The translations under genes and the position numbers were made by a program. The notes beneath the pieces were generated by a model, which searched no databases, had not been told where the DNA came from, and was given only the letters and a program-made list of their open reading frames with translations. From Amphiura filiformis (Eukaryota; Echinodermata; Ophiuroidea; Amphilepidida; Amphiuridae): a DNA stretch of 64,000 bases. Below are positions 1-13,400 of the stretch, one piece after another (positions within the stretch are counted from its first letter, which is position 1; each line of letters starts with the position of its first letter). The stretch lies in NCBI RefSeq assembly GCF_039555335.1, contig NC_092628.1, positions 76,200,713-76,264,712 of the forward strand, in the 5' to 3' direction.

Positions 1-127
1 ATATTTTCACAACAATATGGATTACCGATATGATCATTTCAGAAATTATTTTTTTAGCGCAATATTGTCAATTTAAATAACATGATTAATATGACACTTC
101 TCAATGAACAAAACAAAACCAAAACCA

Positions 128-201
128 CTGGCCTTCAATAGCTCAATCGGTTAGAGCGCTCTTGATATGCAGATAACGGGGCGGGTTCGAATCAATCCAA
201 G
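128..201 (+). repeat. tRNA-like relic (SINE head or tRNA pseudogene)
   Basis: A-box-like TAGCTCAATCGG at 139-150 and B-box-like GGTTCGAATCA at 184-194 are spaced as in a tRNA. The T-arm and acceptor stems do not pair properly, so it is not a working tRNA gene. It could be a pseudogene or the 5' part of a SINE. Confidence 0.45.
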
Positions 202-1115
202 TATTTTTTTTCCTATTTATTAATTGTTATAAATTTCAGGAAAATTTTCTTTCAAATAACTTTGCAGAGCAACTGTTGTCAAACTCTTTTTTTTTCAACT
301 AAAATGCAAAATGTCACTATTATGCAGTTTATTGTGTCTTCTTAGTATTTTAGGCAGATTCTCCTACATGTATACTCCGTTTGTTATGCTATAAGTTAAT
401 ATGTTGTTTCATGAAGATGATTCATATTTTCCTGTGATTTATCCCTAAATCGTGGACTATACATTTACCATGTTTACTAGTATTCATCCTTATGATCACC
501 AGGACCTACAAGGATATGAATTTGAAAACATCTCCTTGCGCATTTACACATAGATTTTCTTAGAATGGTTTTTATGGTCTGGTACACATTTTCATTGACC
601 GTTCCCTTAATTTACAATATTTAATACTGTCCATTTTATAAAACTGAGAACATATTGTTGTGATAAAACGTGCCAAATTTGGTTGTAATAGCTGCTTCCG
701 TTTTAAAGATATGAGCCAAAAACCAATTTTAGATGATTTTTTTTGGATATCGCCAATACAATCCCGGACATAAGTCGTTCGAACACTTGTGTCAAAGTAG
801 GACTGTTTGAGACCGTATTTCTGATTTACTTGACATATTAAAATGTCGCTTTCTTTGACGTGAAGTCTGAACCATTTCCTACTACTACAACCTCCCCTGC
901 CCCACCAATCAATGTTGGATGTTTCTAGGGTTCATGACCAAAAAACAACCAACAACATTGATCAGGGGGAATGGGGGCATATTTGAGGTACCCATGTTAA
1001 AGTGTTCGAACAATTATGACCGGGATTGTAGATAATCTAAAAAAAACATGAAAAATAAGACCCTGTCCCTTGAACAAATAAATGCCTTTTAATCCATGTT
1101 GATCTTCATTCACAG
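202..1115. other. Upstream or intronic sequence, nothing coding seen
   Basis: AT-rich, no supported open frame. If the AG at 1115 is a real acceptor, this is the first (5' UTR) intron of SLC49A4. Confidence 0.4.
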
Positions 1116-1403
1116 GAGTTGCTCAACTGCTCACAATGAGTGCAGATCCTTCTGAAGCAGCTGCTCTCATATCACCCATCTCAGAATCAAAGAACCTAAC
1201 CAACAAAGACCACACATATGATACATTCTCCAAGCCATCTGTAGATGGCAGTGTGAATCAAGAAGATGATAGCAAGGTACTTTCATCATCTGGACAACAC
1301 TATGTGGTGTATACCAGACGCTGGTATATACTGCTGGTATATGCTTCAATGGCTTTCCTTCAGGCAGCAGGATGGAATACATGGGGACCAATAGCTGATA
1401 CAG
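1116..1403 (+). CDS. SLC49A4: SLC49A4 coding exon 1 (short 5' UTR plus residues 1-89)
   Basis: The ATG at 1136 opens a hydrophilic 60-residue N-terminus rich in S, D and E, carrying the EAAALI dileucine-like motif, followed by TM1 (about residues 63-86). The donor is CAG|GTATGA at 1403/1404, leaving phase 1. The sequence TTCACAG ends at 1115, so 1116-1135 looks like 5' UTR spliced to a non-coding exon outside or upstream in the window. Confidence 0.85.
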
Positions 1404-4400
1404 GTATGAAATGTCAGGAAAGAAAAAGAGCCAGGTATACTAACTTGATGTGAACAACTAAAATACAGACTAGACAGTATGCAGAGGGGAATAAAAAAAC
1501 CAAATGTAGGCACAGAAGTAGGTAAAGTTTGATAGCCAAAAATGAACAATTCCAAGGCTAGAAGTGTTAAACCTGTAAAAACAGCAGTACAATGGGAATA
1601 CAAAAGTGCACTGGAACAAGTGATGACAATGCACATAAACAGACATGATAAACCAAACAACAAATGTAGGCACAAAAACAGGTGAAGTTCAATGGCCAAA
1701 AAATACAGAGGGGTCAGTAAAAAATAGAAAAAATGCTCTTCTTCAGGGACAGAAAACACAATATAAAATTAAATAGCAAAAACTATATATACTATAGTTT
1801 TTTTAAGTATATTTTCTTCATTTAGGTATTAGTTAATTGTAGTGGGCTTTTCCATTTTAAAACCACACCCCACTGTGTAAGACACTAGAATTGCAACCAA
1901 ATTCAACAATTTAAATTATTGCAGATTCTGCCATTTTCATCCATAAAAGTGGAAAATGTGTTGGAAGATTTTGAAATTCCAAACAAAATTGTCAAATTTT
2001 AGGCCAAATTGTGCAAAATTCAACTGGATTTTTTTATACAGTTTTGTATATTTCAACAATTTTCAGCTGGAATTTTACATAAAACAAGCAAACATTTCCA
2101 ACTGGATTGACCATATAAACATATGCAATCAGATGGCAGAATTGAGATGACAATCAAATCTTCCACAGGGGGTGTGTATTTTAAGTCTAATATTCTAATT
2201 TGGCTGCATGGGAGCTGCATATCCACATGACTAATGAATATAAAATTATGTCTTCACCAATTTATAATATTGTATTTTCAGTAACAGCTAAACCAGTGCT
2301 GAACTGGACAGATGCAGACATAGCACTGCTAACAAACATGGGTTGTATCACATATGTCTTGTCTTTTAAATTACAGCTAAACCAGTACTGAACTGGACAT
2401 ATGCAGACATAGCACTGCTAACAAACATGGGTTGTATCACATATGTCTTGTCTTTTCAATTACAGCTAAACCAGTGCTGAACTGGACAGATGCTGACATA
2501 GCGCTGCTAACAAACATGGGTTGTATCACATATGTCTTGTCTTTTCAATTACAGCTAAACCAGTGCTGAACTGGACAGATGCTGACATAGCACTGCTAAC
2601 AAACATGGGTTGTATCACATATGTCTTGTCTTTTCAATTATAGCTAAACCAGTGCTGAACTGGACAGATGCTGACATAGCACTGCTAACAAACATGGGTT
2701 GTATCACATATGTCTTGTCTTTTAAATTACAGCTAAACCAGTACTGAACTGGACATATGCAGACATAGCACTGCTAACAAACATGGGTTGTATCACATAT
2801 GTCTTGTCTTTTCAATTACAGCTAAACCAGTGCTGAACTGGACAGATGCTGACATAGCACTGCTAACAAACATGGGTTGTATCACATATGTCTTGTCTTT
2901 TCAATTACAGCTAAACCAGTGCTGAACTGGACAGATGCTGACATAGCACTGCTAACAAACATGGGTTGTATCACATATGTCTTGTCTTTTCAATTATAGC
3001 TAAACCAGTGCTGAACTGGACAGATGCTGACATAGCACTGCACTAACAAACATGGGTTGTATCACATATGTCTTGTATTTTCAATTACAGCTAAACCAGT
3101 ACTGAATTGGACATATGCTGACATAGCACTGTTAACAAAAATGGGTTGTATCACATATGTCTTGTCTTTTCAATTACAGCTAAACCAGTGCTGAACTGGA
3201 CAGATACTGACATAGCACTGCTAACAAACATGGGTTGTCACATATGTCTTGTCTTTTCAATTACAGCTAAACCAGTGCTGAACTGGACATATGCTGACAT
3301 AGCACTGCTAACGAAAATGGGTTGTATCACATGTCTTGTCTTTTCAATTACAGCTAAACCAGTGCTGAACTGGACAGATGCTGACATAGTACTGCTAACA
3401 AACATGGGTTGTATCACATATGTCTTGTCTTTTCAATTACAGCTAAACCAGTGCTGAACTGGACATATGCTGACATAGCACTGCTAACGAAAATGGGTTG
3501 TATCACATGTCTTGTCTTTTCAATTACAGCCAAACCAGTGCTGAACTGGACAGATGCTGACATAGCACTGCTAACAAACTTGGGTTGTATCACTTGTCTT
3601 TTCAATTACAGCTAAACCAGTGCTGAACTGGACAGATGCTGACATAGTACTGCTAACAAACATGGGTTGTATCACATATGTCTTGTCTTTTCAATTACAG
3701 CTAAAACAGTGCTGAACTGGACAGATGCTGACATAGCACTCAGGTGGTGGATGACGTGCATTCCCTAAATTCAGTAAATTTTCATCGTCAACCGTGTAAT
3801 TGAATGGGATTATTTTGACATTTTAAAACGCTTGAAATATCACAAACAAATAGGCCTATGTTGATAAATAATATAAATACAAGCTAAAACCGTTGGGGTT
3901 CGATAATGAACCCCACAAAACTAACCAGTATATGGAAAATGCCATACGGCGGGCGGTTTCACAAGTTGCCGGCTCGATCATGTCATCCGCCGCCTGATAG
4001 CACTGCTAACAAGCATGGGTTGTATCACATATGTCTTGTCTTTTCAATTACAGCTAAACCAGTGCTGAACTGGACATATGCTGACATAGCACTGCTAACA
4101 AACATGGGTTGTATCACATATGTCTTGTCTTTTCAATTACAGCTAAACCAGTGCTGAACTGGACAGATGCTGGCATAGCACTCAGGTGGTGGATGACGTG
4201 CATTCCCTAAATTCAGTAAATTTTCATCGTCAACCGTGTAATTGAATGGGATTATTTTGACATTTTAAAACGCTTGAAATATCACAAACAAATAGGCCTA
4301 TGTTGATAAATAATATAAATACAAGCTAAAACCGTTGGGGTTCGATAATGAACCCCACAAAACTAACCGAGTATATGGAAAATGCCATACGGCCGGGCGG

Positions 4401-7400
4401 TTTCACAAGTTGCCGGCTCGATCATGTCATCCGCCGCCTGATAGCACTGCTAACAAGCATGGGTTGTATCACATATGTCTTGTATTTTCAATTACAGCTA
4501 AACCAGTGCTGAACTGGACAGATGCTGACATAGCACGGCTAACAAACATGGGTTGTATCACATATGTCTTGTCTTTTCAATTACAGCTAAACCAGTGCTG
4601 AACTGGACAGATGCTGACATAGCACTGCTAACAAACATGGGTTGTATCACATATGTCTTGTCTTTTCAATTACAGCTAAACCAGTGATGAACTGGACAGA
4701 TGCTGACATAGCACTGTTAACAAACTTGGGTTGTATCACATATGTCTTGTCTTTTCAATTACAGCTAAACCAGTGCTGAACTGGACAGATGCTGACATAG
4801 CACTGCTAACAAACATGGGTTGTATCACATATGTCCTGTCTGCTTTTGTGTTTGCATGGCTTTTGGATAAGAAAGGTGAGCTTTAATTTTCTTTCACTGA
4901 TTCCAGTAAAATAAAGTCAACATAGGACAGAAAACAATACAGTCATCCCAGTCCACATCTGTACACTGGAGATTCTCACTCCCAAATACATCAGGACCCG
5001 CTGCGGCTCTAAACAGACTACCCAGACGAACACAGATCGCTATTAATACATTGAGAATCAAGGCCAAGACCAGCAGGATAGTTATAGATAAAAACTACAC
5101 TAATTTTTTTCTGCCTACTGCAGTCAAGACATTACATGCCAATGCATTCACTATCTCACCGAATGTCCCAGAACAAACACTCCCCGACAGTAACTTCTTG
5201 AACATTTAAAACCTGAGCAACATGTCACCGACAAACAATATTTAGCAATCAACATTCTTGCCACACAGACCCTAAGACAATACCAAGAACTAAAAGACTA
5301 CACACTTTACAAACCACGACCACAGCAATAAAATAAATTAATTAAACATCCAAGCTTCCCCAGCAACTAATATATTAAAACTAGCAACCAGGGGTCAAGC
5401 AAACATAATGACCCAGCTCCTCAAGCAGAGCGAACCTAAAAAAGAAGAAGAAGAAGACAGAAAACAAAAACACCTTACTGCAAGATAGTTGGGTAGCCAT
5501 TGTCATAATTCAGATAGTGTGATCAATCCACAAATTAAATGTAAACACTTTGGTATTTGTTTTTTAATAGTGCTTCTCTCCTAACAAGTGCCACATCCAG
5601 AATTTTTTAAAAAGCAGCAAATCTATATTTCATTTTATTTAGGTTTCAAAACTAGGATTAAAAAATACAGAAAAGAATTCATAAATGCATGTTTATTACC
5701 ACTGTTTCATGGAGACTGTGGTCCTTGCAAGTGCCTACATGTACTTTCAGTGCACACCACCACTAAATTATGTCAAATATGTAGGCCTGTGAATAAAATT
5801 ACCATCTGAACCTTTATGTTTTAATAGGATTATGACGATTTTGACTTGGGAATTATTGGATACACTATATTTAATGTTTATATTAAAATAAATTGGTTTA
5901 TCGTAGATGGAAAGGTCATCTGCATGCAGAATTTCATTGGAAACCTTAGCTGTAAATATGTTGACATTTTCTATTCTCCCAACCACTTTCTCTGAGGAAA
6001 TGAAACATACATGTATGGCTCTAATATTTTGAGCTTCTGTTTCAAACTCATGAGTGGATGGAGAATAGATTTAATGTAAATTGATTGAAATCAATTTTGC
6101 ATTTGTGTTACAGGATTGCGAACTACCCTGCTGATATGTTCCACCTTGTTAATGATTGGCCTTGTGATCAGGTGCTTTCCTGTTCAAGTGGAGTATGCTA
6201 AATTGTAAGTAATGTAGTGATTTTAAGTATATACCGTATTTCCTCAAATAGTCGCCCCGAGGGCGTTGCATTTTTCATAAGGGGAGCGTTTATTACAGGT
6301 CATATTAAGAATGATAATTCCTGTTAAAATCATTAGGTAAGCTTAAAACTCACACTGAAATGATGAACTTAAGAACGCTAACTTCCGATTCACTTCAGGG
6401 TTTACGACCAGATTTTCGCCAATTACCGATGACCATGTGTGAGCTTTGGTAAGCTAAGTTACTACACAAGATAGCATGGAAATATCAGCATTTTGAAACG
6501 TCTTGGATGGAAAAAAAAGTGGTGGGGTGTTTATTTGAAGGAGGACGACTATTCGAGGAAATACGGCACAGTGTCGACCTCCTATACGATAAATATAAAT
6601 TTAATACTCCGTTGGTGCGCGACGGGCGAGTGGTATTTCACCGAACGCAAGAAAAGGAGTTCTATCTGATTGGCTAGCAATCGATCGCTTAGGTCGCTTA
6701 GTAGTCAACTACAAACTCAAAACTGAGCAATGTATTCAATTCGATTGAAATCGATATTCTATTATTGACGAAGATAAAGAGAGTGATAGTGTGTCAATAA
6801 TGTACATTGTATTGCAGCATGCATTCCTTTATATAAATATTTTCTCAAAGAGTTGAATATGATCACAATTTTACCCAGGATTTCAAATTTTTTACCATGA
6901 AATTGCAGTTAAACATATCCACAGCAAAATACCGGTCCTCACTAATTAGTGTATTTAATTTCCAGTTAGTGTATTTAAGATAAAACATGTGATTTATGAT
7001 AAAATTTTCTTGCAATATAAATATCATATGGGATACTGATATGGTAGGCCGCAACCGCCACAACGTGGAGCTGCTACGCGTAGCTGACTTTTTGTGCCGT
7101 GGAGCCAAATTGACCAATCATGTTAGAGTTTTTCATTACTCGGAGGTAAAACTGACCAATCAAGTACGACTTACTCATTACGTGAAGCGAATTTATTCAT
7201 TAAGAATTTGCCAGACGAAGCGTCACATAGTTGCAAGATATCCTCGGTCACGAAAGTTGTGATTCAAAAGTAGTTTATGAAAAGTACGAACCGACTTATT
7301 ATTAAGATGGACATGCACTCATAAGAAACTCATACAGTATTGTACATAACTATATAGCTAGGCAGAGTGGTGGTAAACCATGCACACAGTTCTGCGATCT

Positions 7401-10400
7401 GCAGTGTATCGCCGGGAGCTAATTTGTATAACTTGCGCGGTGTGGCCTGCGGAATTCGACCTTCAGCAAACCAGTTCGGATTTACTTTATATACCAGTAG
7501 TAGGCCATACATACTGTAGTTTACTGTCCGTTTTCTTATACACAATACTCAGTGCGCTCACCATTGACACGTGACCTCTACAAATAGTGTATGTTAGAAG
7601 TATAGGCCATTGCCTAGTTGACGTCACTGTGTAAAAAATAACCGGCCAATATTTAAAATATTCTCTGAAATTCTAGAAAATATAGTTTTGCATGTCCTAA
7701 ATTTTTAGCTAATTTAGGTGTTTGGAAATATTGGTACTTTTGTGTTTTAGGAAGGATATGTAAACGACAGATAACACCAAAAAATATGAAGAAATTATTT
7801 CTAAACCGTGTTAAGTCATTAAGCTTCTCATTTTCAAGAACGCTGGTTAACAATAAGCAGACTATTGTCTCATTTAAGTAAACAAAAGCCCACAGTATTG
7901 TTACCTTGCGTTCGCTTTATAATCGTTCACCCAACTGAAACTATGATACCAGCTCATTGCTCATTGCACAGGTAGGCCTAAAACAGACACAAGTGCAGTG
8001 TGTATTTAACCAGAGAAGATCTGATGTAACATAGTTGAGCTGTTTTCATTGAGTGTTATCTTGGTTTAATAGCTTTTAATGGGGTTTAAGTCCTTCAAAG
8101 GTCGTGGTGAATTCTACTGTAGACATGACTGCATCATGATTATTTTAAAGTCAACAACATTCAACAATATGATCACCGTGATAGTATGACAGTATCAGTA
8201 CCGTGGGTGTCAGTGATCCTGGCCTGACACAGTAGACAAACAAACAAACAAACACGCCACACACATGACACATGCATGCAAGGTAACATTGACTATACAC
8301 TAATCAAACAATGGTATTGATCCTGTACAACTGGTCGTGGTTTATTTACAATCGATTCATTTAAAATTCCCATAGTAAACATTAATTTTGGCAAGAGCTT
8401 CTCTCTCTGGAACGAGGATGCATCCACTGGCTCAGCGTAATGAAAAGATCTAACATGATTGGTCAATTTAGCTCCATGAAGTTTAAAAGTAAGCTACATC
8501 GTAGCAGCTCCACGTTGTGGCGGTTACGGCCAGCCATATACTGATCATGCGAAAATCGTAAAAATATAGAATAGAAACAGTGTGGCAGGCTCTCAAAATC
8601 TCAAATTGTATGCTTAGCCTGAGTCGCTCGGCCTATCTCGAAAAAATCACCATGCGTAGCTGTTGAAAAACGTGAGGATTCATCGTACTATCACGGCAAT
8701 TTTTGACACGAAGATATAGGGAAGATGACGGTGTGTACGGTACCAGACATTAACACACCACAGAACAAACTCAATTAGGTCATTTCATAATATGCATAGG
8801 TCAAAAGTGATCAGACTGAGAATTATTTACCCAAAACAGTAAACATCTTTCCTTAATCTTGTCCACTCCTATGATTAGCTGTACCCCTATAGCATATAAT
8901 CCTAACCATCAACCCTACCATACCCATAACCAATTAATATTAACCCTAACCATCCCAATCTAACAAATTCTAAAAAAGCATAACTACGTATGCATGCATC
9001 TATCCCACATGATGGGATAACACAGTCACCATAAGTCATATGCATGGTGTCGTTGGTTGGGCCAGTGAAACACCTGTGGGTACCAGTTGGCAATGCACTG
9101 CTTGGCATGCGAGGGGTCCTGGGGTCAAAACCTGGGGGTATCAAGCAACTTCTCACCTTTATTGTTCCTTCTTTCCTTTCCGATAACCAAAAAACACTTG
9201 GAGGGTTAGGGTTAAAGGTAAAGCCAAGAATTCTCCGCATTGCGGAAATTCTGCGAAAATCGCAGAATTTGGAGGTAAAGCGGAAAACGCATTTCTGAGA
9301 AAAAAATTTAAAAAATAAGCAAAAATGACCTAGAAAAAGGAAAATAATACAATTGAAAAGAAATAAATAAAATACTAAATGAAATGGGTCTTCAAAATTC
9401 ATCAAAATAAAGTAAAATCCATCATAGATTTACCGTACAACGCCTGTCCTACCTCTCATTGCAGCCATGATACCCAATCACCCATCCCAACTTTGCAACA
9501 TCGCAATGATCGTCACATTGGCCGGGCTGCAAAAAATGTGCTAAAATTACAAAGCGGAGAAAAGCGGAATTTAGCATTTGTAAAGCAGAAAATTCTTTGC
9601 TTTAGTTAAAGGGCTCATACTAAACTACCAAAACACAAATTTCCTTCCTTGAAATTCATGGCATGGTATATCCTGGGTGATTATAATCCAATCAATGAAT
9701 TGTCTGAAATATCAGTGTAACATACTGTGCATTAAGTCTCAATTCTCTGATGTTACAATGTTGATTACAACAAACTTCATCCATGATTACTATCATCACT
9801 GCCATGACAAAAATGTTGTAACTTTCCCCTTGTAATCAAAGTAAGGTGAGGATAATAATGTTGAAAAGAGTTTCATGAAAGATTCTGGGTGAACAATAGA
9901 TAGAAAATGGATCTACTATAATAGTAAAATGCTGTTTTAGTGTAGCATCATCACAATGACATAATGTTCCTGTGTTGAATTCATATCAAATTGAATAAGT
10001 CAATCCAAATTTGCTCTATTACAGGACCATGAATATAGGTGCACTATTGATAGGCTTTTCAGCACCAGGGATCAATGCAGGACCACCTCTTGTCTCTGCG
10101 GTGTGGTTTCCTCAGTATCAAAGGACTACATCAACAGCTATAATGGCTTCATCAGCTTATCTAGGGGTAGCAGGATCATTCCTTATAGGACCATTGATTG
10201 TTACGGATATCACCAATACAAGCGGGTCAAGGTATTTACTATAACTCACATGTAGATTACTGTTGAAGTGATGTATGTTTGTTTGAAGGTATTCCAGAAC
10301 TCATTTTACCAAGATATAACAATGCATTAAGTACTGTAGTTAACCGAATTAGGGCTGCTTCAAAAAGTGCTCCTGTCCTCTTAAAGTCCCCTTATGCACA

Positions 10401-13400
10401 TGTGGAGTGGAATTTGATCGCAAATCTTAAAAAGTTAATAATGAGAAAATGAACATGAAAATGAGTTGCTTGAATTTAACATTCCAAACATAGTAAATCA
10501 AAAGTCCTCCTCCCCATGGAATGACTTGTTTAATCTCTCTGGGCACTTATTTTGGTAGAAAACAGTACCAAACTCATTGTAAGGCATTGTAACTACTCTT
10601 GTTGTTTATTGATATACATTACAATATATAACAATCAACATTTAGTTTGCGTATTTCTACTGATGTTGTACTCGTACAAATACTATAGTCTATTTCTAAA
10701 TTTGCAATTGCAATAAAAGATAACTTTTTTCTGTAGTATTAAGTAATATATTCATAAATTTGCTCTTGTGCAAATGGAAAGAAATGATGCAAAAATGGAA
10801 AACCTGCACCGACTTTGAAAGTTGCAAAAATTTAAGTCCTTTGGAAATTATATTGATATTACATAAGGGTCAGTCCATGTCGAAACAGATTGAGTGTACA
10901 CCCACCCTCTTGGATTTTGCTCTCCTTTGGCTCAGGGGTACCTTTCATGGATCCCTAGGTGAGGTCACAAGAAAAAATTCAAATTCCATTTCGCTTTGAA
11001 TGAATGGCGGGCAATCAAAGTTTGGCGACCTCGACCAAAATTGTGAATTTAAGGGTCCAAATGACAAAGTGCTCTCTTTGAGGGGCACTTTCTTCTTAAT
11101 TGAATCAGTTGTGATCCTCTTTTGAATGTGGTCACTCACTGGCTGTGTCTGAAATACCTAATGCCAAAAAGATAGATTTGAATTTCGTTGGGATTTCAGA
11201 GGGGGTCAAAATCAGCACTTCATACTGTTCAATCAAATTATCTTTGATTTTGAAGGACCCATGATAATGCCACAGTGCACTTATAGGTCCTAATTATGTT
11301 CAGAATGGATTAACCATGTGCCAATGTCTATGAGCAATTCAAAAAGAGACATTTCTAGACCCCCTACAGAATTTTAGGCCCCCCTAAAGTGGTTCAGCCA
11401 CAAATGGCGCTTAAAATCGGTAAATTTTGACACCTAATAACTTTAGGTGTACACCAGATATGAATTTCTAGTCTTTTGCATCTGAAAGAATGTAGTCTAA
11501 TGTTACTAGGAACATAAGATTTGTTTTGTATTTTTTGTGTTTTGATCCTTTCAAAAAGGTCGTTGACCTATGAACATTTTTTGTCATAGCGCCCTCCTGA
11601 AAGGTCTGACACATAACTAATTTTTCATTTTTGGTATTCTCATGACCATACGAGTAATTTGATATATTACTTGACATAATTGGGAGCATTCTGAAAATTT
11701 GACCCCATAACCATGATAACCTGTACTTTGCATGTGCATCGTTGCCAGGAAGTGCATTTTTGACCCCTTAAAAATCCATACAGAGGATTAGAAAGTAGTT
11801 TTTCTTATTACTTGACTCAAGAGCAACTTGAAATATCAGGATAAATAATACAAATGGCTATAAAGTGATCAAAAATATAAAAAATATCATACTAAAATTG
11901 GCATTTTGTACCGTATCCTGTATGCATGGTATGTTAGGCAAAATGACTATTTTTGAAAGCGTCAACTTAATACTAAAACACAAAAATACAAAACAAATCT
12001 TATGTTCCTAGTAACATTAAACTACATTCTTTCAGATGCAAAAGACTAGAAATTCATATCTGGTGTACACCTAAAGTTATTAGGGGTCAAAATTTGCCGA
12101 CTTTAAGTGCCATTTGTGGCTGAACCACTTTAGGGGTGGCCTAAAATTCTGTAGGGTCTAGAAATTTCTCTTTTTTTAATTGCTCATAGACATTGGCATA
12201 TGGTTAATCCATTCTGAACATAATTAGGACCTGTAAGTGCACTGTGACATTATCATAGGTCCTTCAAAATCAAGATAATTTGATTGAACAGTACGAAGTG
12301 CTGATTTTGACCCCCTCTGAAATCCCAACGAAATTCCGAAATCTATATTTTTTGGCATTAGGTATTTCAGACACAGCCAGTGAGTGACCACATTCAAAAA
12401 GAGGATCACAACTGATTCAATTAAGAAGAAAGTGCCCCTCAAAGAGAGCACTTTGTCATTTGGACCCCTTAAATTCACAATTTTGGTCGAGGTCGCCAAA
12501 CTTTGATTGCCCGCCATTCGCAAACGAAATGGAATTTGAATTTTTTTCTTGTGACCTCACCTAGGGATCCATGAAAGGTACCCCTGAGCCAAAGGAGAGC
12601 AAAATCCAAGAGGGTGGGTGTACATTCAATCTGTTTCGACATGGACTGACCCATAAGTAATTAAATCCTGCTCCATATACCAGTAGTTTAGTTTATTTTA
12701 AGTGTTGGGTTTTTCCTTCCTTTTGAGCTTACCTTTTTGTTTCATGTTGCAAGTGATGTCAAAATGTGTGAATTAATATATTTATATGTATGTTCGGATT
12801 CTTTTCCAGGATACTTCCATTTAACGAGAGTTACTCATATTATGATGGTGAAGGTAGGCTTGTTTATTTTTACCTTACTGCTTTTGTGAGGTATCATTAA
12901 ATTACATTAGTCATTGCAAGGCTCCCGTTGCGATGTAATTAAATGTGATGCAATACCAGCAATCGGGGGCTTTGTAAAATTGTATTCCCTGTTGCCCAAC
13001 ACATTCACATGTGCGGACGCACACAAATTTTGTGGGATGCGCATTTCCCGACCAGGTTTTACAGTTGTGCGCCCGTTCGGACGCAGAGTTTTTGAAGGCT
13101 AGCGGGAGCCTTGAGTCATTGTATGTTATATACCAGAACAGGACAAATTTGGGTTTTCTAATCTGTTCAATATTGCTACATATTGGTTTTGCCCTGATGA
13201 CACATTAGATTTAAAAACAAAAGCATTTTAAAGTGCGAATTGTGATCAATATCCCTACATATAGTAATATGATGATATTAACCCTAACACAAACCTTAGG
13301 CCCCTCACATGGCAAACACAAGATCACTGACTGATAGCCACATGGGTTTCGCTGGCCCAGCCAATAATTCTGTGCGTGTATATGACTGGGTGTTTACATC

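Larger units (their letters stand above)
2288..4764 (+). repeat. 89-bp tandem array seeded by exon 2 and its splice acceptor
   Basis: Twenty-two partial units begin at 2288, 2377, 2466, 2555, 2644, 2733, 2822, 2911, 3000, 3091, 3180, 3267, 3354, 3443, 3530, 3612, 3701, 4054, 4143, 4498, 4587 and 4676; the true exon begins at 4765. Each has the first ~72 bp of SLC49A4 exon 2 followed by ~17 bp of the preceding intron, including the pyrimidine tract and AG acceptor. Most units are 89 bp; 82, 87 and 91 occur. No unit but the last has a 5' splice donor. Units at 3701 and 4143 each carry a MITE. Short open frames here are read-through of the repeat, not separate genes. Confidence 0.97.

Noticed and set aside
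128..201. Functional tRNA gene at the left end
   Set aside because: T-arm and acceptor stem fail to pair; best read as a relic.
3146..3615. Open frames of ~100 codons in the exon-2 array
   Set aside because: They are read-through of units that happen to be 87 bp (in frame); they lack donors and any independent start context.
8902..9405. 167-codon minus-strand open frame
   Set aside because: It crosses a tRNA-Ala-like SINE relic and low-complexity DNA in an SLC49A4 intron, on the antisense strand; no family resemblance.
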